From contig JAMWFC010000113.1 in the NCBI GenBank assembly GCA_027475525.1, positions 2,468,001-2,532,000 of the forward strand: DNA of 64,000 bases. Direction: 5' to 3'. This DNA is from Macrolepiota albuminosa. Lineage: Eukaryota > Basidiomycota > Agaricomycetes > Agaricales > Agaricaceae. The notes beneath the pieces are model-generated. The model made no database searches and was not told the origin of the DNA. It saw only the letters and a list, made by a program, of their open reading frames with translations. The translations under genes were made by a program, and so were the position numbers. Below, in pieces: positions 21,906 through 34,261 of the stretch (positions are counted from its first letter, which is position 1; each line of letters starts with the position of its first letter).

Positions 21906-24471
21906 TTGGAGAGCGCTTTTGAACCAAGCACTACTGACTCACCACATTTACCAGGTGCGCTACCAAGACAGACTTTGGACCAAGAGCTTGAGGCCGCCCC
22001 AAACAGCCTAGCCAAAAGCTTTTTCTCTTTTTTCCAACCTTTTGAGTATTTAGCAGGCAAAAACCATATGTTGCTTACTCCTTTAGAAGAGCTATCTAAG
22101 TTATTGTCACCAGAACCTAGCGGCTCAGAGCAAACCAAGCCCGTACCTACTACATTGATGCTAAGTAACACAAGCACTACCACACTTCCTACTTTGACAC
22201 ACACACCTGCCAGTATGGAGCAACCAAATAACCAGCATATGCCACCCCAAAATCACTTCTCATCGTCAAAGTAGGACAAAACAAAGCCCTGCAAACTAAC
22301 ACAGTATTTCAAGGAGTTGGAATATTTGCTACACAACTGCCATGTGACAGACAATACACAGATGAAAGAATACGCTGCCAGATATGTCTCATACAATACA
22401 GCTGAATCATGGACAGGTTTAAAGAAGTTCCAAGGACTTACAAACGACATGGTGCCAAGGCCTTTTACCTATAATGAATGGAAGAAGGTGGCACTGAAGA
22501 AGCTATGCATTATACGGTAATGGAAATCCAGAAGTTAGTACAAGACACCTTTGCGGCAGGGATCTATATGCTTGGTGTGTTATCAACTTATTATTGTGAT
22601 TCTCAGCAGATAGCGAGATGGCTTGTCCAGAATGGAAAGTTATATAGGAACAAGGAGCACCGTTTGTTTCAACAGGGGTTCCCAACCTTGCTATGGACTA
22701 AGATTGCATGGCGCTTGGAGATTATTATACACGACCATCACCCCAAGGAACTATACGACATAGAAAAGGTCTTTGAGGCAGGAAAGTGGGTATTAAAGGG
22801 CATGGACATGGGTATACCTTTGCAGCGACCTGGCTCAGACCATGGAGAAATGGCACCCAAACTGGAGTCGCCAGCTCCTAGCGCTGTCAATGACCACCAT
22901 GGATTTGTCAAGAAAGAGGATTTGGAAAACACCATTAACAATGCTGTTGCTAGCATCATGAATAAACTTGAAACCTTGATTTCGACTAGTCTCTTGGTGC
23001 CTAGAAACAACATACAGATGGGACTCTGCCATTTCTGTGGCGAGGCAGGACATACCATGACCAGAGGTCGATGTGCTATCCTTGAACAGTATTTGCAACA
23101 AGGGAAAGCCCGCCATGGGATGGATGGTAAACTAGTCTTACCTTCAGGTGCTAACATTCCACTTTACCCTGAGCATAAGACTTTCCAGGGGCGCATTGAT
23201 GAGTAGTATCGACAAAACCTGGGGAACCTAGCAACTGGTAATCTAAACAGTGTGGCAACAACAGAAGCAGAAACGACTCCCCAACAAGTGATAATTCACG
23301 AGGTGCTCCAGCTTAATGCTGTCAGTGACTGATCTACGTTGTCATACAAAGAAAGAATCGAGATGCTAGAAAAGGAATTGAAGTCACTAAAGAATCAGGT
23401 CTTTGATGGGGTAGAGATCAGAAAGGGCAAGCAGCCTTTGAAGGACTATAGACTGACCCTCAGGCACCACAACAGACCCTGCCCCAACCAAAGCATTGAC
23501 CTCTAGCACTAACAAAGACGTACCAGAAGTGACCAAGGCGCCTGCCATTACGGAACCACTGCCACACCCTTACACTGGCCTTGGGGGCAATTATGCCCCA
23601 CCCCTTAATTGCAACTTTGGGGCACCAGACAAACCAATAGGTGGCTGCGCCTATATACAATCTAGAAAAGTCAAAGGTAGTTTTTGATCGCATTATGCAG
23701 AGTCAGGTTATGCTATTGGTAGGAGAGTTATGCAGTGTGGCGCCAGACATCAGGAATCAGATGTGTACTGCAGTTACCCCTCGATGAAACATAGCTAACA
23801 ACATAACAATGCTGGACAAATGTGACAATGCACTACCTGAGTTTGCATATATCATGGAAACTGTAGCCCCAGAGACCAAAGAGGAGGCCACACCACTTAA
23901 GGAAGCTACATCCATTGACTTGGTTGAAACCTATCTTAAGTTGCTAAGATTTAGCAACAATCCCACTATCCTGACTGTAGCTCAGGACTCTCATGCTATT
24001 TGTTCAATCATGCTGACTGTGGATGGAAAAAGTGAAATTGAGTCTATTGTGGATAGTAGATCTCAGATCATTTCTATGGCTGCTGATGTTGCTAACAAAC
24101 TTGGCATTATTTATAACCCAACGATTATTCTTAATATGCAAAGCGCTAACAGCACTATTGATTGATCTTTGGGAATGGCCCAAAATGTTCTATGTGCTAT
24201 TGGCGACCTTATGTTTTACCTGCAAATTCACATTCTTAGGTTGCCCGCATATGACTTACTATTAGGAAGGCCCTTCAATGTGCTAGCTCAATCAGTAGTC
24301 AAGATGATGTCCGAAGACAAAACGACGCTAACTATTAGCGACCCTAATTCAGGAGTCAGAAGAACGGTCCCGACATTTCCATGGGGGAAATTTCAAAAGC
24401 CTGGACCAAGAAAACAACCTTACGTTAGCAACAACCCCTGCGAGTGTTTTCCAGCACCATTGAGGAGATGA
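21906..24471 (+). pseudogene. Family A element 1 gag-protease, decayed
   Basis: Homologous to the gag-protease frame at 36311-38902. Recognisable pieces are PFEYLAGKNHMLLTP, a gag core at 22478-23206 with the zinc knuckle CHFCGEAGHTMTRGRC near 23027, and a protease region at 23809-24471 ending in YDLLLGRPF. The protease active site DSGS of the better copy reads DSRS here (near 24055), so the catalytic motif is damaged. Several frameshifts and a small deletion near 22490 are present. The stop TGA at 24469-24471 overlaps the pol ATG. Confidence 0.85.
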
Positions 24472-27018
24472 GTGATGAGGATCATGGAGATGAAGTGCTT
24501 ATTTTGGACTATAATCATCAAACCGGGCAAGTAACTCATATATCACATACTCCTTTAGCCCCCAAAATTTTGGACTCTTCTTCGTCACTTACCAGCTAAG
24601 CTTTATCATACCTATACCTCACAGCTTCAGATATTGCTGAAAACCTTTCTACAGATACTTACTTTGTTTCTACTCCTGACATTAAAGAACCTTTGATATC
24701 TGGTTTCGCCAGAAACCAAAATTCTACATATAATGTGTTTGCTAACAATAGTACCCCTAAGCGCAAAGGGGTTCAGGTCAAAAAGAAGTACAAGCCCATA
24801 GCACTTAAAACAAAACTGGTAGCGAGTACCATGCCCAAAGAATTTTGGATCGAAAAAAAGATAATTGGCAACCCATTAGCAACACTTCCCAAACTCGACC
24901 CGAATCCACCGCCCTTTGAACCCACAGGAGGGTTTACAGCAGAACAAAAGGCGCTATTCCTAAGCACCCATGATACAGGCTTTCTATCAAAAGCGGAACT
25001 GGATGTACTAGTTGACCTTATGCGGAAGCAAAACAAAGCATTTGCTTGGAAAGACTCAGAGCATGGTAAACTTAGGACTGACTTCTTTCTGCCAGTAGTT
25101 ATACCAACTATTCCCCACATACCATGGACTGAGCATAACCGACCAATCCCACCCAGAATAGAAGCCAAAGTATGCCAGATTATTTGTTCTAAGATAGCGG
25201 CAGGTGTATATGAGCCTTCTAATTTGGCCTACCACTCACGATGGTTTTGCGTCCTCAAGAAAAATGGGAAGCTACATATAGTTCACAGTTTAGAGCCATT
25301 AAACAAAGTCATGATTCATTATTCAGGGGTACCACCTTTCTCTGATCATGTCGCTGAGTCCTTCACAGGCCGCATCTGTGGCGCTACTCTGGATTTGTAT
25401 GTGGGCTACAACAAGGGCTTAATTCATCCATCCTCCAGAGACTTAACAACGTTTCAAACACTATTTGGGGCGCTACGACTAGTAACGCTCCCCATGGGAT
25501 GGACCAACTCAGTGCCTATATTTCATGATGACATTACATTTATTTTACAGCCAGAGATACCTCACCACGTGCTCAGTTTTATCGATGATGTAGGCATTAA
25601 GGGACCAAAAGATTGGCACCTAATAAATGGCAAACCTAAAGTCCATCTGGAGAACCCCAAAATTTGTATGGCGCTATGGGACTTCTTTCAATTGGTCAAC
25701 CAAGTTTTACAACACATGAAATATTGCGGCAGGACATTTTCAGGCCACAAGCTGGTTCTTTGTGCGCTACAATTTAAAATTTTAGGCCACGTTTGCATGC
25801 CCAATGGCAGGATCTCTGAAGAAAGCTGATTAGCGCTGCTTGAGAAGTCGGGAGTCTGCCATAACCTTTCGGAAGTTTGTGCATTTCTAGGCACAATCAT
25901 CATTTCATGCATCAAGCACATGCTCTCAATCACTTAACCCGCTCAGAAGTATCCTTCGAGTTCGGACCTGATCAAATTAATGCCTAAAAGAATTTAGTCA
26001 AGACACTACAGAAAGCAAAGCCTTTGGTGCCCATTGACTATACTACCGCCAATCCTGTCATACTTGCCGTCGACACTTCATACATTGCAGTTGGCCTTTT
26101 CCTGTGTCAGTGTGACGGTGCAAATTGCAAGATTAGGCTCTACAACCAATTTGGATCAATTATCCTTAACAACAGAGAATCGTGCTACAGCCAACCCAAG
26201 CTAGAATTATATGGCTTGTTTTGGGTGTTTCAAGCATTACACATGTACCTTATAGGGGTCTGGAATCTGATTGTCAAGGTCAACACTCGTTACATTAAAG
26301 GAATGTTGCAGAATCCAGACAGGTTGTAGCAATACTAATGTTCCGCTTCAAGTTAGTTCATGTGAAAAGGGCGTTTCACGGGCCAGATGGCTTATCTTGA
26401 CGCCCACAACAGCCAGAGGATAAGGCGCTAGATGAAAGCGACAATGAAGCATTTGATGACTGGATCAATCGACTACATGGGTTTATCCATATCATTCAGC
26501 TACCTATACCCTTGCTTCACAAAGATCAACCAGTCTCCACCTGGTTACACCCTTTGGTGCCGTATCAACCTAAACCATATGAGGCGCCATTGACTTTTTA
26601 CACGGCCAGTATCTATAATGTCACTAAGCCATCTAATGATCTAAAGATAGTTGAGGAACCCAGACCCTTGCGAGAAGACAGCCAAAAGCTACTATATTTG
26701 GCAGTACCACAAAGCGCTAAAGTGAAGGCAGAAGATCAGCAGGTGGACCAAGTTAGGAAATGGCTAAAGGATTTGCGACGACCTCAAAGCCTTACTGATG
26801 TGGAATATGCCACATTTATTTGATATGTGACGACCTTTTTCTTAACTGAAGACTGACTCTGGCAGCAAAATAGAGACAGCACACACAAGTTAGTGATTAA
26901 GCAGGATAGCTATATCTAAATTCTCTGAGCAATGCATGACAATTTGGGACATCAAGGGCTCTACGCGACAAGGTCTAACCTACTAGAGCGCTTCTGGTGG
27001 CCTCAAGTTAGCACTGAC
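24468..27018 (+). pseudogene. Family A element 1 pol, decayed and truncated
   Basis: A 378-codon open segment (24693-25829) covers most of the reverse transcriptase, with PIPPRIEAKVCQII, TLDLYVGYNKG, LVTLPMGWTN and the active site SFIDDVGIKG near 25580. RNase H follows at 26024-26329 (LAVDTSYIAVGLFLCQCDG, QPKLELYGLF). The integrase starts at 26932 (MHDNLGHQGLYATRSNL) and is cut at 27018. The pol start codon ATG overlaps the gag stop as ATGA. Confidence 0.86.
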
Positions 27019-27019
27019 A

Positions 27020-28136
27020 ATGGAAGGGGTAACCTGGAGGATGGGAGTAGAGAAGAGGACTTGGGTGGCAGAGCCAGAAGGGGTTCCAGAGGAGGTGCCT
27101 GCTGGGGATCCAGAGGGGGTGCCTGCGGGAGGTTTGGGGGTTGTCCAGGTAGGGGGCCGGGGCCGGCCCGTGGTATTGATTACGTGCCGGGTCACTCAGC
27201 CCAGCACCCAGGGGCAGGAGGGTCGTGGGGGGTGCCTAGACAAGGAGAAGCGGCGGGCATCGCCCAGTCCCTCCCCGGGACTCTCTAAGAGGGCGTGTCT
27301 GTCCGCAGAGACCCCGTCCCCAGCCTCCCTAGCATGCCTCTTTCCAGCAACCTTCTCCCCCTTATCCGGGCGACCACTGGATATTGAGGTGAGGGCCCTA
27401 CAGGAGCGTTTGGAGCAGGCCAATCGGAAGAAGGAGGAGCATGAAGAGGGGGCAAGGGAGGAGGCGGCGCTCTGGAGGGGGCTGGAGGAGAATTGCGAGA
27501 CAGCCCTCCAGGAGAGCATGAAGAGGGGGCAAGGGAGGAGGCGGCGCTCTGGAGGGGGCTGGAGGAGAATTGCGAGACAGCCCTCCAGGAGCTGGAGAAG
27601 GCGAGGGTGGCCCGGAAGGGAGCTGAGGCCCAGCTGGATGCCATGAGGGCCAGGCTGGAGCAGGGGGTGGGGCTTCCAGGGCAAGGTCCCTTGAGCCTGG
27701 AATTGGTCAAGGTCTTGCGTCAGGACATGATGATTGGGCACATGGCCTTCTTAAGTGAGTGTTCTCCTTTTTTGTGGTCAGGTCAGTACTAATGTTTCCA
27801 GGCTGGGCTTGGGAGCATTGCCTGCTCCTGGATGGGGTTGCTGCGGCATTTGTGTCTCTGCAAGAGGGGTTACAGTCGGAGGTGGGGAACCCCGGAGTGG
27901 AGCGGGGCCTGGACTTGTTGGGAAGGTTGGTGACTGTGCACCGCCGGAGAAATGTCCCGGCCCTGGGGTCATGGTTCAAGCAGGTCCTGGATGAGGGCAA
28001 ACAGCTCCTGTCTTGGGACCAGTTGGCTGAGGAGGTGTGGCGGGAGCATGGTCTGGAGGAGGTGGGGGAGGATTTCTGGAGTTGGCTGAGGGGAGGGGAG
28101 GGTGAGGGTGGTTCCAGCTTGGGGCCCCAGCATTAG
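27020..28136 (+). CDS. Antisense accessory coiled-coil gene of family B, copy 1
   Basis: Lies downstream of family B integrase on the opposite strand. After collapsing the 77-bp duplication the frame carries a long charged coiled-coil (IEVRALQERLEQANRKKEE, LEKARVARKGAEAQL). A 47-bp intron (27755-27801: GTGAGT donor, TACTAAT branch, CAG acceptor) leads to a second exon with WAWEHCLLLDGVAAAFVSL, GLDLLGRLVTVHRRRN and SWFKQVLDEG, ending at 28136. The minus-strand gene at 62614-64000 has the same domain order and the same intron position and phase. The 5' part is missing at the 27018/27019 junction. I do not recognise a function; the coiled coil suggests a self-associating protein. Confidence 0.72.
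27437..27590. repeat. 77-bp tandem duplication (likely assembly artefact)
   Basis: The second copy begins at 27514, and both start GAGCATGAAGAGG. It shifts the coiled-coil frame, and collapsing it restores one frame. Confidence 0.93.
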
Positions 28137-28429
28137 GGGCCCCCGTTTTCTTCTTGCTGTTGTCCTTTTTGTGGTACCTGCAACTGTAGAATAATGTACT
28201 TTATAAAAATGTATATACTTGGTCTTCCAGAGTCAAAGGGTAGTGTAAGTAATGTGGCAAAAAATCTGGAAAGAGCACCTTGCCCAGACTCTGGGGCGCT
28301 ACTGTGGAAAAGTACTAAAAGGGTAAAATATAGAGAGGGGGAACAGAAAGTATACACGGGAGTTGAATCCCTTATTAAACCTGGAGGCAGGGGTTACGCC
28401 CACTACTGCCGCCTGTGAGTTCTGCACCC
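28137..28429. other. Family B 3' non-coding region
   Basis: Lies between the chromodomain end (minus) and the antisense gene end (plus), so two convergent genes share it. Part of it aligns with 61560-61670 of the plus copy, for example around GATTCAACTCCC. Confidence 0.5.
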
Positions 28430-29802
28430 GGAAAGGTCATTTCCTAGGTGCTGTTGCTGGAAGTCCCAGAGTTTGTCAAGGGTGCCTTTGAGGTTTTGGT
28501 GCGGTTTCCAAGTGTCATCCTCTGGGCCATATCCCTTCTATTGTACGAGGAAGTGGGGTCGTCCACGAATGTTCTAGGAGTCCAGGATGTCTTTGACCTT
28601 GTAGTGGTACTCATCCTCGACCTCGACTGGGGGAGGGGGCTTGGGGTGTCATTTGGAGAAGGGGTCCAGGGGCTGTTGTTCCAGGAGGCGGACGTGGAAT
28701 ACTGGGTGCAGACCTTTAAGTCCTGGAGGGAGCTTGATCTTGTAGGCGTGGGATGAGACTTTCTTCAAGACCTTGAACGGGCCAAGGCGCTTGTGATTGA
28801 GCTTTGGGGAGGGCCGGCGGGTGCGGAGGTGGCGTTGGTCTAACCATATCTTTGTCTCAGGGGTCCAGTCAGGGGTGTCCTCCCGTTTCTGGTCAGCATG
28901 TTCTGTATAAGCCTGGTTCGCGGTGTCAATCTCTTCCCAAAGGAACTTGTGAAGGGACTGGAGATCCTGGGTGACCTTGTAGGCAGCGTGCGACAGGATG
29001 TCCCAGAGCAAGAGGGTCAATCAGGGGTGGTATCCCTTGTTGGCAAAGAAGAATGATACCCTGGGGGCGGAGTGCGGTGTGTTATTGTAGATGAACTCGG
29101 CCAGGGAAAGCTCAGCGCACCAGTCGTTCTGCAAGTAGTTGACGTACAGCCAGAGGTATTGTTTGAGAGACTGATTGACCCTTTTGGTCTGACCGTCAGT
29201 TTCAGGGTGGTAGGCAGTAGAGAGGTTAGTTTTTACTTCAAGGGCCTTACACAGGGAGGTCCAGAATTTGGAGACAAAGAGTGGGCCACGATCGGAGACG
29301 ATGTTGTCCAGGAGTCTGTGTTTGGTGAAGACATGCTCGAGAAACAGCCGGACAAAGTCCAGGGTGGTGTCCATGGTGTGGCAGGGTAGGAAGATGCCCT
29401 GTTTGGTTAGCCTACACACAACAACGAGAATGGCATCGAACTCTTCAGATTCCAGGAGTTCAACGATGTGATCCAAGGATATGGAAGACCAGGGGCGTCA
29501 TCCAACCAGCAAAGGTTTCAGGAGTCCATAGGGTCGGTGCCAGGGGACCTTGGCCTGGAGGCAGGGTTCACATGATTGAATGTAGCGGGTTACATCCTTC
29601 TTCAACCCTGGCCAAAAGTAAGTCTGGGAGACAAGTTGGAGGGTCTTACGTATCCCAGGGTATCCCTGGAGCTTGTGGTCATGGTATTGGTGGAGAACGT
29701 CATAGCAAAGTTGGGCGTGATCTGGGACGTAAATGCAGCCATCCTGGAGGAGGAGTTTTTTGTCAGGAGACAAGGAGAAGGTGGGGTCCCAGTTGGTTCC
29801 AT
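28430..29802 (-). pseudogene. Family B integrase and chromodomain (minus copy)
   Basis: The integrase zinc region begins near 29790 (DPTFSLSPDKKLLLQDG), followed by YHDHKLQGYPGIRKTLQ, YFWPGLKKDVTRYI and CEPCLQ. The catalytic core reads MDHIVELLESEEFDAIL, IVSDRGPLF and DGQTKRVNQSL. The last shows the catalytic Glu as Lys, a G-to-A change. The C-terminal part has GPFKVLKKVSSHAYKIKLP. A chromodomain follows at about 28640-28445 ([32 protein letters not shown]) with two in-frame stops. The chromodomain places this family among the chromoviruses. Confidence 0.86.
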
Positions 29803-30823
29803 TGATGATGCCAACTGTGGTTGGGTGCGCTGGACGTATATGCAGTACAACACCATCTCCAGTGCTTGGCGTGCATAGTTGTGAGGAGTCCTGACAGGGT
29901 CCTGGTGTGCTCGAGTGAAGGTGATAAAACAATGTGCTAAATTATAGTGCTTCGGGGGCTACCTGGCAGATGGTAAGCGTCGTAGCTTAAACAAAGATTT
30001 TGAAGAAAAGATGGATAGCGCAGCGTATTGTGCCCGTAGGTGGCACCGTAAACGACAAAGACGAGATAGATGAGGCTAGCACCCAACTTAGTGATGAAGT
30101 CAAAAAAAGCTAGCGCGATTTGAATGCTAAGTGTAACTGTGTGCTCAAGAGGTTACGATTCATTGTTATATACATGTAAAGTAGCTACTTTATATACTAT
30201 GCGCTACCATGTTTGCCAAGATAAAAGTCCATCTGTGGCGCTACTTCCTAGCACTTCTTCTCATGGTTTCCTCTAACGGTGACCTGTTAACAGCGACCTT
30301 TTGCACATGGATGACAGCGACCAACAGCGTTATGACCCACAGCAACCAGCAGCGACTCTATATTAACTTAGAATTGTACGAGTCTGCTTACTTTTACTAT
30401 AACTCCAATTGGCCAGGCTATTCCGGGGTATGGTCGGAAAATCCTTGACAGACGCCGTGAGTGCTAATGTCAGCGCTACTCATTGTACCAGTTCCTGACA
30501 GGTCCAGATGTCGGATTTAAGTATATACAGTGCTGATGTCATTGATCCTTTTAGACTTCTGATTGAAGTGCCTCATCAAATGGCAGCGCCTGCTGCTGGC
30601 TCCTTCTGGAAGTGATCAGGGTTTAGTTAGAGTCCTCTCCCACCATTGTGTTAGAGCTATACATTCTGAGCCTCCTTTGTCCTTGGGATAGGTGAATGGA
30701 GTGTGTTGAAGGCCTGATAGCTAGTGGTTAGGGTAAATGGCTAAGTCCTGTAGTAGGTTGCCAGAGCTAGGGCTGCTCTATATTCCCAACTGGTCGCTAG
30801 AGTCTTCAGTACGTCAAGTGTTG
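29803..30823 (-). repeat. Family A LTR replacing the RNase H region of family B
   Basis: The reverse complement matches the family A LTR from its 3' end (TGATGATGCC at 29803) to about 50 bp short of its 5' end (30823). Family B RT stops at VEYLG on one side and integrase begins on the other, so the RNase H domain is missing rather than merely interrupted. No target duplication was found. Confidence 0.82.
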
Positions 30824-31980
30824 ATGCCGAGATACTCAACCTCTTCCATGTGGAATGAACACTTTTCAGGTTTGGCGTGGAGGTTGTGCTCCCAGAGATG
30901 TTTAAGGACTTGCCAAACATGCTTCTGGTGGTCCTCCCTCGAGTCGGAGTAGATGAGGATGTTGTCTAGGTAGACGATCACGAAGACGTCACTCATGTCA
31001 TGGAAGATGTTGTTCATGAAGTATTGGAATGTGGCGGGGGAGTTAGTCATTCTGAAAGGCATCACAAGGTATTCAAACAGACCATACCACATGTGGAATG
31101 CGGTTTTCCACTCATGTCCTGGGGCAATGCAGACGTTGTTGTAGCCGGAGTGGAGGTTGATTTTCATGTAAACCTTGGCAATGTGGAGTCGATCAACCAG
31201 ATTGCCAATGAGCGGAAGCAGGTAGCAGTTCTTCTTGGTGATCTTATTGAGTCTCTTGCAGAGTTGGAGTGAGCCGTCCTTCTTCTTGGCAAATAGAACC
31301 GGAGCTCCAGCGGCAGAGGCAGAGGGTCAGATGAATTCCTTCCCAAGCATTTCATTGAGGTAGTCCTTAAGGGCCCGGAGTTCGACTTCCGACATGTTGT
31401 ATACCTTGCTGAAGGAAGGGGCAGCTCCTTCCTTGAGGTCGATTGTATGGTCGTAGGGGCGGTGAGGAGGAATTTCCTTAGCGTCTCCTTTGGAGAATAC
31501 ATCAGCGAATTCGTGATACTCCGGGGGGACTACTTCTCGGAGGATCTGCTCCTCGGTTTTCTTTTCTGGGGGGATCATGTCCTCTTGTAGGTGTTCTTCT
31601 GGGAGGGATGGCGAGGTGTGTAGCTGAAACATAGGGGTTCTGTCCTTCATGAGGCGGGCGAAGGGGGCAGCTCCAATGATCCTAATGTCAAGTGCATTTG
31701 GGTCGATCAGGGTTGCAGATTCACTGGCTGAAGCAGGTTTGATGCGTGTCTGAGACCAGTTCAGGTAGTTCGGCCCTTTGTACTTGTTCCGAGGAATGTT
31801 TGGAGGTTGGTCGGGGGCCTTACAGGTTTGGACGGGAGTCGAGGGCATGGTCAAGGGCATCTGGGTGGGGGGCAAGGCTGCAGTCCCAGAGGTGTCAGGC
31901 ATCAGGTCGTTCCCTAGGGCCCAGAGGTGCACGGTGGTTGTAGGATGGTCCTTGGGTCCCAGGAACATCATGGTGAGCAT
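30824..31980 (-). pseudogene. Family B reverse transcriptase (minus copy)
   Basis: The linker and finger region read PPEYHEFADVFSKGDAKE and IPPHRPYDHTIDLKEGA. The palm follows with [32 protein letters not shown] and the active site [10 protein letters not shown] (30957-30980), where Asp-Asp is Asp-Asn. It ends HAKPEKCSFHMEEVEYLG at the LTR junction. Stop codons and a frameshift near 31320 show decay. Confidence 0.85.
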
Positions 31981-32880
31981 TCTCCAGTCAATGTTGGAGT
32001 TTGTGTCTCATAGCCAGGGTAGTCCTAGCACTATCGGAGTCGATCCGTGCAGGCGGGTGACCAGGAAGTCAGAGGTGAACTCAAAGCCATTGTCCAGGGT
32101 CACACGTCCCAAGTGAGACCTCTGGATGGGGCCGGAGGAGGAGGGGGTGCTGTTGAGCCGTCGCAGGTGGAGGGCTGATTGAGGGGGTCGTGGGGAAAGT
32201 CAAGGGCATTGCTGATGAAAACTCTGGTAGCTCTGCTGTTGATGAGGGCTGATATCGGTTCTGGGATGCCGTCCAACCTGGCATTGATGATGAAGGATCA
32301 GGACGAGCAAGACTGGAGTCTGGGAGGCGGTAAGAGTCCATCCAGGAGGTCCTCCAGAGTTGGGTTGGGGCCCAGGGAGTGGGGGATGTTGAAGGGGAGT
32401 TGCTGGTCATCAGGCATTGGTTCCCGGGTCAGGCAAAGGGTGAGATGTTGCCAGTTGATGCGGGGGTTGGTGTCTTGGAGCCACAAAAGCCCTAAGACCA
32501 AGGGTGCAGAGGGATGGAGTTTGGTTATCAACATCCAAAGGGTGTGAGTCTGTCCGTTGGCAAAAATAATGGGCATACACACAAAATGGGTGATGTCCCC
32601 TGCCATAGAGGCGTCTCCATCAAAGAGGCAGAGTCGCACCGAGACCGGAAGTCATTGAGCGGGCTCCGGGGTGGAGGTAGACCATGCCTCATCAATGAAG
32701 TTATCTGTGGTGCCACTGTTGACAAGGGTGTTGAGGGGGATTCCGGAGGAGGTGAGGCAGGTTTTGAGTAGGAGGGAGTGCGAGGAGTAGGAGGGTAGGT
32801 AAGCCGTGAGGGTGTCCTGTGCGAGTGTTGTGGAGCGGAAATGGGAGACCGGGGTGGAGAAGACGTCAGGGTTGATTCCA
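31981..32880 (-). pseudogene. Family B tandem retropepsin-like domains (minus copy)
   Basis: A first aspartic protease-like domain shows LVNSGTTDNFIDEAW near 32715, with RLCLFDGDASMAGD and PLVLGLLWLQDTNPRINW following. A second copy lies further on, with ALINSRATRVFISN near 32235 and LVTRLHGSTPIVLGLPWL near 32030. Both active-site Asp positions read Asn here. The plus copy at 57363-58100 has the same two-domain arrangement. The frames are broken. Confidence 0.7.
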
Positions 32881-33401
32881 CGATTTAGTGCATCTTCCAG
32901 GTCTAAATTGCCAGGTTGTTTTCCAAATATTCATAGGTGGCATCTTCCCCTTTGAAGGTCCAGGTGGCACGTCCCACAACCTGTCATTGGGGGTACTCGG
33001 AAATGAAATAGTCTTTCTCACCGCAGAGTATGCAAACACCTTCCCTTCTCCATCAGTTCTGTACATCCTTCAGAACCTCGATCCAGGGTCATCTCTTCTT
33101 CTGAAGCCAGTTAGTCTGGAGGGCCTCTTCGTCCTGTTTGTCAGCAAAGTCAGGGTCTTCAGGGTCTTCTGGGGGTTCCTTGGGGCTTGACATGTTGCCT
33201 GGGTTGTTGGCGGCCACAGCGGCGTTAAGTTGGGCCTGGGGGCGAGCACCGCTGGCAGGGTTAGCATTGAGTGGGCCGCAATTCACTGGGGGTCAGCCGC
33301 CAGGGAATGCAGGAGGACCAGGATTTTGGTTTTGGGGGTTAGAGGGTTCGCCAGAGGGCCATGGTAGTCCTCTCCTAGAGTTCCCAGAGGCTCAGGAGTT
33401 C
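32866..33401 (-). pseudogene. Family B gag C-terminal part (minus copy)
   Basis: Fragments read PLNANPASGARPQAQLNA, EDPEDPDFADKQDEEALQTN and then a degenerated zinc-knuckle area. They continue the gag of 34262-35083 after the solo LTR insertion and correspond to the plus copy at about 56860-57180. Confidence 0.65.
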
Positions 33402-34261
33402 TGTCAGGTTCTGCTGACGATGGGGGCTCCCAACTGCGAGTGGGTCCTTACTAGGCAGACTCGACGTCTACGGGTAACTCCAGAAGCTGAGGGTGTGCCT
33501 CCAGAGATAGCTGACAGGGCTCCGGGGGCGCTCCAGGGTGTGCGCAGGGAGTCGAAGGTGAGGCTGGTAGGGATGGAGTCCCAGGCTGAATCCGAGACAC
33601 GGCGAAGTGGAGGCACAGCCGGGAGGCGGAGAAGATACTGAGGGGGAAGGGTTGAGGACGACCTGAGACCGGGGGATGGAAAAGAAGGAAGTAAGACTTA
33701 AGACTGGGAGACTGAGTTGGAAGAAAATGAGTAGATTCAGTAAGTAGATAGATGACAAGCATAGAGACGGGAGTTATAGCAATATCAAGACTACCGTAAC
33801 GTACTACAAGCTGCGGGTTAAGTACCAGGTGTCGGGTAAGCTCCGGGCCTCCTGGGCAAGGTCCGTGCCCCCCTCTATGTGGTGCATCCCGTGCGGTATA
33901 TTGTCTGGGTGTCAGTCCTCTGCGGTCGTGTGGTCTCGGAGGTGTAGATGGGTTGCAGTGTATTGCCCGGGTTCGGGAGTGGTGCCGGGAGGGCAGTGTC
34001 AAGTGGGGGGGCGGCCCCCGGCTTGATCAATCGAGGCTTGGGATGGCGTCCGGGGCATGTGGCGTGTTGGCGGGGCTTTGGGCCTTATCCGGAGGCTGGG
34101 CATTGGGTTGGGCCAGGCCGGCCTTGGTCGGGGTGGCATTGGATCTAGTTGGTCTTGGCCCAATGTGTCCTGGAGACGCGCTGGGGGGGTTGGGTTTCAA
34201 AGGAGGGGTTTCAGGCAGGAATTACTGGGGAGTCGGGGTGGCGTAGGTGTGGTTCGTGACA
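33402..34261 (-). repeat. Solo LTR (LTR-D) with AGTTC target duplication
   Basis: 860 bp beginning TGTCAGGTTC and ending TTCGTGACA on the plus strand, flanked by AGTTC at 33397-33401 and 34262-34266. It interrupts family B gag. Orientation is not certain. It resembles LTR-C in its ends but differs inside. Confidence 0.85.

Larger units (their letters stand above)
20759..27018 (+). mobile_element. Ty3/gypsy family A element 1, decayed and 3'-truncated
   Basis: A 5' LTR is followed by gag, protease, RT, RNase H and the start of integrase, in the same order as the better copy at 35084-48976. It stops abruptly at 27018 in the integrase zinc region (NLLERFWWPQVS), where antisense sequence of family B begins. 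Most CpGs of the better copy are TpG or CpA here. Confidence 0.92.

Noticed and set aside
33402..34261. LTR-D as the same family as LTR-C
   Set aside because: Only the ends (TGTCAGGTTC, GTGACA) and general layout match; internal sequence and length differ, so they are kept as separate families.
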